Shown here one piece after another: positions 59,970-64,000 of a DNA stretch of 64,000 nt. Under the pieces are notes generated by a model. That model did no database searches. It had not been told where the DNA came from and saw only the letters and a program-made list of their open reading frames with translations. The first letter of the stretch is position 1. Every line of letters starts with the position of its first letter. Source of the stretch: Chryseobacterium sp. ON_d1 (GTDB taxonomy: Bacteria > Bacteroidota > Bacteroidia > Flavobacteriales > Weeksellaceae). The stretch is from contig NZ_BJTC01000018.1 of assembly GCF_006829085.1 (NCBI RefSeq), forward strand, positions 1 to 64,000. Reading direction: 5' to 3'. A program made the translations under genes and the position numbers.

Positions 59970-61085
59970 ATGAAAGAAAATTCTGAAAGGCTATACGGAT
60001 TGGATCATCTGAGAACTGTTGCTATTATACTGGTTTTGCTGTATCATTACCGGGCATTTAAACATCCCGGCTGGATTGACAGTATAGGAAGATTCGGATG
60101 GACGGGAGTGGATCTTTTTTTTGTGTTAAGCGGTTTTCTGATTTCCAGCCAGCTGTTTAAAGAAAATGAGTGCAACAGAAAAATCAGTCTGAAAACATTT
60201 TATATCAAACGGTTTTTCAGGATTTTTCCTGCTTACTTTTTTACGGTTTTTCTGTATTTTACATTTCCCTTTTTCAGAGAAAGAGAAGCTTTATCTCCCA
60301 TATGGAAGTTTGTTACTTTTACCCAGAATTATGGTCTGGATGTGATCAGCAGAGGGACATTCTCCCATGCATGGTCATTGTGTATCGAAGAACAGTTTTA
60401 TCTTATTCTTCCTTTGCTGCTTTTAATATTAATCCCCACAAGACTGTTCAGATATTTTGTGGTTTTTATAATTGCTGTTATAGGCTTTTCTATGACGGCC
60501 AGAGTAATCGCATGGAATGAATTTATCATAGGAACGGACACTGCTTCCCCGGATTTCTGGAAACTATGGTATATGAAAATATATTATCCTACTCATACGA
60601 GGCTTGATGGGCTTGGGATAGGTGTTTTGACCGGATATTTGATGCAGTATTCTTCAGGATTCAAAAAAACGGTTGAAGCCAATGGAAACAGACTTTTCTT
60701 TTTGGGAATTGTACTGTTGGGAATATCTTTCTGGGTATGTAATGAACAGGCTTCAAAAACAGCTTCCATATTCGGGTTTACGTTGGTAGCTGTAAGTTTT
60801 GGATTTATTCTGATGGCAGCAGTTTCTCCATCATCTTTCCTGTATCGGACAAAATCTTATATTACTGCTCAGCTGGCAGCTTTATCTTATGCTGTTTATC
60901 TTTCGCATAAAGGAATTATTCATCTCGTACAGGAAGGATTTGATTATTTTAAACTTGAGACATCAGACAATATAAGTCTTATTGTATGTCTTTTTACTTG
61001 TATACTTGGAGGCGTATTCTACAGGTTTGTGATAGAAAAACCTTTCTCTGTTCTTAAAACAAAGGCTTTAAAAAGAATTGTATAA
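59970..61085 (+). CDS. Acyltransferase 3 family membrane protein (OafA/YrhL-like)
   Basis: Read from ATG 59970 (MKENSERLYGLDHLRTVAI) the protein has 371 residues; an AATATTTG box 13 nt upstream supports this over the ATG at 59904. It has about ten membrane segments and acyltransferase-3 motifs: RLYGLDHLRTVAIILVLLYHY, SFSHAWSLCIEEQFYLILP and a C-terminal SYAVYLSHKGIIHLV. Relatives O-acetylate polysaccharides or other surface glycans. The substrate is unknown. Confidence 0.9.
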   Translation: MKENSERLYGLDHLRTVAIILVLLYHYRAFKHPGWIDSIGRFGWTGVDLFFVLSGFLISSQLFKENECNRKISLKTFYIKRFFRIFPAYFFTVFLYFTFPFFREREALSPIWKFVTFTQNYGLDVISRGTFSHAWSLCIEEQFYLILPLLLLILIPTRLFRYFVVFIIAVIGFSMTARVIAWNEFIIGTDTASPDFWKLWYMKIYYPTHTRLDGLGIGVLTGYLMQYSSGFKKTVEANGNRLFFLGIVLLGISFWVCNEQASKTASIFGFTLVAVSFGFILMAAVSPSSFLYRTKSYITAQLAALSYAVYLSHKGIIHLVQEGFDYFKLETSDNISLIVCLFTCILGGVFYRFVIEKPFSVLKTKALKRIV

Positions 61086-61171
61086 TATCTACCATCTTCG
61101 GGATTGATTTTCAAAAATTGAATGCTGTTTATTTTAAAAGCGTTTGGCAGATACTTTTTAATAGTTTTGGG

Positions 61172-62209
61172 CTATTTAGGCGTGATTACTTTCAGAACGG
61201 CATTCTTTATCGCAGCTTCTTTGAAACTCCAGTATTCACGGTTTTCAGGCATTTGATTTTCAAGAATAATGAGAGTAGTATCTGTGGAAGGAAAATAGGT
61301 GTTAAGGCAGGTGAAGCCATCTCCAAGACCCGTTACTGCATAATAATCCAGCCCTGCCTCTTTGATAAATCTTATATTATACCCGAATCCCATACTTTCC
61401 TTCCCGAAAACATTGTGTTGAGAGGTTGTGGAAGGTGTCATCATCTTTTTTTGAAATTCAGGTGAGAGAAGTTTTCCTTTAAATAATGCCTGATCCCACT
61501 TTGCCAGATCCAGTACCGTGGAAATGACGCCTGCGGCGGGTGCTATGTCATCATTCAGGAAGGTTTCCTTTACTTTTTCAAACGTATTGTTCCCGTTCAT
61601 ATAACCTGGGACAACGGATAAGTTATTTTTTGCATCGTATACCGTTGTTTTGTCCATTTTAAGCCTTCTGAAAAGTGTCTGAGCCAATTCTGTAAAGCTT
61701 TTCCCTGTTGTGTTTTTAAGGATTTTTCCCAAAAGCATATAAGAAAGATTTCCATATTTGAACTGAGAACCGGCCTTGAAAGCTGCTGGCTTTTCAATGT
61801 CTGTGATTCCATGGGTGTGATTCAGAAGATGATGCACCGTCACAGTATCAGCCCAGGTTTGGGTAAGGGAGGGAAGATATTTTTTGACAGGAGTATGAAG
61901 ATTCAGTTTTCCCTGTTCGGCAGCCTGCAAGATCAAAACAGCGGTAATCTGCTTTGAATTGGACATGATTTCAAACTGATCATCTGTTTTCAGAGGAATC
62001 TTCTTTTCGAAATCTTTATACCCATTGGATTTCAGATATTGTATTTTTCCTTTTTGGGCAACCAAAACAACACCATTGAACGCTATGGGACTGGAAGCCG
62101 TTATAATACTGTCAATTTTATCAATATATATGTCTTTTTTCTGAGCTGTTACGGTAATAGCTAACAGTGTAGAAAATATACCTGTGAAAAATAATTGTAT
62201 TTTGGTCAT
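61172..62209 (-). CDS. Serine hydrolase, class C beta-lactamase family
   Basis: The 345-residue protein has a signal peptide (to about residue 22) and the serine beta-lactamase-like motifs: Ser83-x-x-Lys86 in SNSKQIT, Tyr152-Gly-Asn in FKYGNLSYML, and a later GFGYNIRF / TGLGDGF region replacing the KTG box. The family includes penicillin-binding, esterase and D-peptidase enzymes. Substrate is unknown. It has a well-matched promoter and is monocistronic. Confidence 0.9.
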   Translation of the reverse strand: MTKIQLFFTGIFSTLLAITVTAQKKDIYIDKIDSIITASSPIAFNGVVLVAQKGKIQYLKSNGYKDFEKKIPLKTDDQFEIMSNSKQITAVLILQAAEQGKLNLHTPVKKYLPSLTQTWADTVTVHHLLNHTHGITDIEKPAAFKAGSQFKYGNLSYMLLGKILKNTTGKSFTELAQTLFRRLKMDKTTVYDAKNNLSVVPGYMNGNNTFEKVKETFLNDDIAPAAGVISTVLDLAKWDQALFKGKLLSPEFQKKMMTPSTTSQHNVFGKESMGFGYNIRFIKEAGLDYYAVTGLGDGFTCLNTYFPSTDTTLIILENQMPENREYWSFKEAAIKNAVLKVITPK

Positions 62210-62271
62210 TACTTATGCTGTATTACTGAAAATTGAAATACTCTGAACGGTTGTCCAAAGATTTAAGTTTC

Positions 62272-62301
62272 CAAATATATCTTTTTCTCAGGATTGAACA
62301 A
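62272..62301 (-). promoter_or_regulatory. Promoter of the serine hydrolase gene (TTG-N19-TATATTTG)
   Basis: On the minus strand TTG (62301-62299) and TATATTTG (62279-62272) are 19 nt apart, matching the Bacteroidetes consensus. The leader is about 60 nt. Confidence 0.82.
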
Positions 62302-62467
62302 ATAATATTTTCGTCAATCCGTATGAGTACAAGCATAAACCCACCGTATAAATATACTTACTTTTATACTTAGTTTTTGAATATTATCAGGATCAGCTGC
62401 TATTCAATAATGTTTGACTTGTTTGACTGTGCTATTCAGAAATGATAATCAATTAAATTTCTTTTTT

Positions 62468-62983
62468 ATGGAAAATACACAGCATAAACATGGAATATTT
62501 TCTTCCGGAAACGCTGAAAAGCATTCAGAGCCCTCTTCAATGTACAGACAATTTGTGCTGATGGCTTTTATAATGTTCTGCGTCATGTATATCATTATGT
62601 ATGCGATGATAGACAGCCTTCGGAATCTTATTTCAAATATTAATAATCTATATATGACACTGCTGATGACCTCAGCGATGCTTCTTATTGAATTGTGGAT
62701 CATGCGAAAGATGTATACCAGCAGAGCAATAAACTGGGCCATCGTAGTTATTGCTGTGGCAACAGGTGTTTTTTCATGGTTCGGAATCAGGGAACAGATG
62801 AATGTAGATGACAGACAGTTTGTAAAAAGTATGATTCCCCATCACGCCGCCGCTATTTTAATGTCTGAAAAAGCCCATCTCAGCGATCCTCAGCTGATTA
62901 CGCTGCAGAAAAATATCCTTAGAACCCAATCCGAAGAAATCCGATTGATGAAACATAAGCTCAGAGAATTTGAAAAAAGGTAG
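62468..62983 (+). CDS. DUF305 domain membrane protein
   Basis: Read from ATG 62468 (MENTQHKHGIFSSGNAE) the protein has 171 residues. It has three membrane segments (about residues 30-45, 58-74 and 88-108) and a C-terminal DUF305 part with the motif FVKSMIPHHAAAILMSEKA. DUF305 proteins often occur near metal-resistance genes; the histidine pair may bind copper. The upstream frame to 62414 (MTCLTVLFRN) adds nothing family-like. Function here is unproven. Confidence 0.85.
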   Translation: MENTQHKHGIFSSGNAEKHSEPSSMYRQFVLMAFIMFCVMYIIMYAMIDSLRNLISNINNLYMTLLMTSAMLLIELWIMRKMYTSRAINWAIVVIAVATGVFSWFGIREQMNVDDRQFVKSMIPHHAAAILMSEKAHLSDPQLITLQKNILRTQSEEIRLMKHKLREFEKR

Positions 62984-63050
62984 GATGGGAATACTATAAA
63001 TAATAAGGATATTATTATTCTATTCAGAATATTTTAATAATTTAGTTTCC

Positions 63051-63563
63051 ATGAAAATTAAAATTATTGGTCTTTCTGTACTTGTTTTCTCTGTTATTTC
63101 CTGTAAAAAAGATAAAGAATATCCGAAATATGCCGAATTGGAGTCAGGTAATGGAAGCTATACACTTTTTATCAAAAACGGAATTTTCGAATTTTTAAAA
63201 ACTGAACGTATAAGCTATGATCAGATCGTAACTGCTCCTTTCTCAGAAGGTAAATATGAGATATCTGGAAATGAAATAATTTTAAAAAGTGATAAAGGAA
63301 AAAAATACACTTTCAAAATTGGGAACGACGCTGAACTGATCCCGGATAAAATGGATTCCCTGAAAGACCTGAAAGGATTATATCCTGTTCAGATTCTTCA
63401 TAACAACAAAATGCCGAAAGAAATGGGACGTCTGGATTCTTTAGGAAGAAAAAATGCTTTATGGCTTTACTTTAATGAAAAAGGAAAGGTGGTTAACCAG
63501 AGGTTATATAAAAATGGTGAGCTAGTGAAAGATCATTACAAATCTGATATTGTTATAAAATAA
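63051..63563 (+). CDS. Lipoprotein, unknown function
   Basis: The 170-residue protein has a lipoprotein signal (MKIKIIGLSVLVFSVISC, lipobox Cys at 18) and a mature part with ELESGNGSYTLFIKNGIFEF and a C-terminal GRLDSLGRKNALWLYFNEKGK that resembles the tail of YwqK/MORN-like antitoxin-type repeats. No function is assigned. It lies 67 nt after the DUF305 gene. Confidence 0.68.
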   Translation: MKIKIIGLSVLVFSVISCKKDKEYPKYAELESGNGSYTLFIKNGIFEFLKTERISYDQIVTAPFSEGKYEISGNEIILKSDKGKKYTFKIGNDAELIPDKMDSLKDLKGLYPVQILHNNKMPKEMGRLDSLGRKNALWLYFNEKGKVVNQRLYKNGELVKDHYKSDIVIK

Positions 63564-63806
63564 AGAATCTGCAAGAGATTTGAAAATAGACAGTATTCAA
63601 TTTTATTGCAGATAAAATCCTTGCGCCTTATATCAGCCTTCTTCATAGAATTCTGCGTCTTTGCGTTTCCAATTATACCTTTCTTATTTGTGTTTTTTTG
63701 GAAAATCGCAAAGCTTTTTTAATTCTATGTATAATTTTAAGGCGTGAAAAATCAAAGATTTTAGCAAGTAAAAGTCAAAAAAATATCAGCACCTTACTTT
63801 AGTCAA

Positions 63807-63840
63807 TAAAAAAGGCACCATTTACAAATAAATGATGCCT
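63807..63840 (-). terminator. Terminator of the SusD-like gene
   Basis: AGGCACCATTTA (63813-63824) pairs with TAAATGATGCCT (63829-63840) with one mismatch and a CAAA loop; on the minus strand it is followed by TTTTTTATTG. The 63564-63806 stretch holds only a degenerate CTTTGCGTCTTTGCG-type intergenic repeat. Confidence 0.8.
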
Positions 63841-63882
63841 CGTCACTGAATATATTTGAATGTAAAATTGTTTTTTGTTTAT

Positions 63883-64000
63883 CTACTCATTCTGCTTGAT
63901 TTGTGGGTTATTATTAATCTCTTTGTTAGGAATCTGGAACCTGAATTTATCCGGTGTCAGATTGAATCTTCCAAAAGTATGGTTGGTTCCTGTGTATATA
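63883..64000 (-). CDS. SusD/RagB family lipoprotein, C-terminal end
   Basis: The last 38 codons are visible on the minus strand, ending before a TAG at 63883-63885. They read, in part, RFNLTPDKFRFQIPNKEI followed by NNNPQIKQNE. This is the closing motif of SusD-like proteins (IP..EI..NP...QN). SusD binds glycans or other nutrients above a SusC channel in the outer membrane. The rest of the gene and presumably a SusC partner lie beyond the window. Confidence 0.88.
   Translation of the reverse strand, partial: IYTGTNHTFGRFNLTPDKFRFQIPNKEINNNPQIKQNE

Noticed and set aside
61118..61465. Plus-strand 115-codon frame after the acyltransferase
   Set aside because: It overlaps the C-terminal coding part of the minus-strand serine hydrolase and shows no motif.

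Overview
The window looks like a chromosome segment of a Chryseobacterium-type flavobacterium (Bacteroidota, Weeksellaceae). The evidence is low GC, type IX secretion (T9SS) sorting domains, SusC/SusD-like proteins, an AhpD / HxlR / old-yellow-enzyme assortment typical of the group, a GH109 enzyme like that of Elizabethkingia, promoter boxes of the Bacteroidetes form TTG-N19..21-TAnnTTTG, and the near absence of Shine-Dalgarno sequences. It is gene-dense with no rRNA or tRNA genes seen. A broken IS3-type insertion sequence lies at the left edge and a truncated SusD gene at the right edge.

Layout. 1-3.4 kb: IS end, a secreted T9SS protein and an S9 peptidase. 3.6-7.6 kb: a deoxyinosine glycosylase, then a three-gene overlapping minus-strand unit (GH109 glycosidase, nucleotidyltransferase, sugar kinase) that reads as a GalNAc salvage operon. 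7.7-10.5 kb: M61 peptidase, AIM24 protein and a decayed gene. 10.7-16.5 kb: queA, a four-helix-bundle gene enclosed by a 21-bp inverted repeat, rlmN, a sterol-desaturase-like enzyme and a polyprenyl synthase. 16.7-24 kb: secreted and membrane proteins, a fused 2-oxoacid dehydrogenase E1, and a divergent HxlR regulator / ene-reductase pair with an array of GTTAC half-sites. 24.2-24.7 kb: two unannotated tandem GG-leader (bacteriocin-like) peptide genes with their own promoter and terminator, next to a secreted C1 peptidase.

26.2-36.4 kb is the most unusual region. It holds an ECF sigma factor, a chimera (anti-sigma-like N-terminus, membrane segment, TonB plug domain, VWA domain, T9SS sorting domain), a SusC-type outer-membrane barrel in which I find no plug, and an alpha-2-macroglobulin with an intact thioester motif and an inserted TonB plug. 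Two orphan plugs beside a plugless barrel suggest a split TonB receptor or sensor linked to an alpha-2-macroglobulin.

36.5-42.3 kb: a GbsR/MarR-type regulator and a chain of small membrane proteins, a DCC-type thiol oxidoreductase, SRPBCC, DUF2071 and TIGR01777 proteins. Three copies of one 18-bp palindrome (TTTCARAAATTAYTGAAA) lie upstream of genes in this cluster and look like the regulator's operator. 42.4-46.5 kb: a GH29 fucosidase and GH3 glycosidase pair. 46.5-64 kb: mostly housekeeping and surface genes (dihydrolipoyl dehydrogenase, a TetR regulator with its target and paired operators, a patatin, a large flotillin-like protein, an ABC ATPase, a LytS/LytTR two-component system, an acyltransferase, a serine hydrolase, DUF305). 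Degenerate intergenic repeats occur at several points.

All calls rest on reading the sequence and family knowledge; no database search was run.
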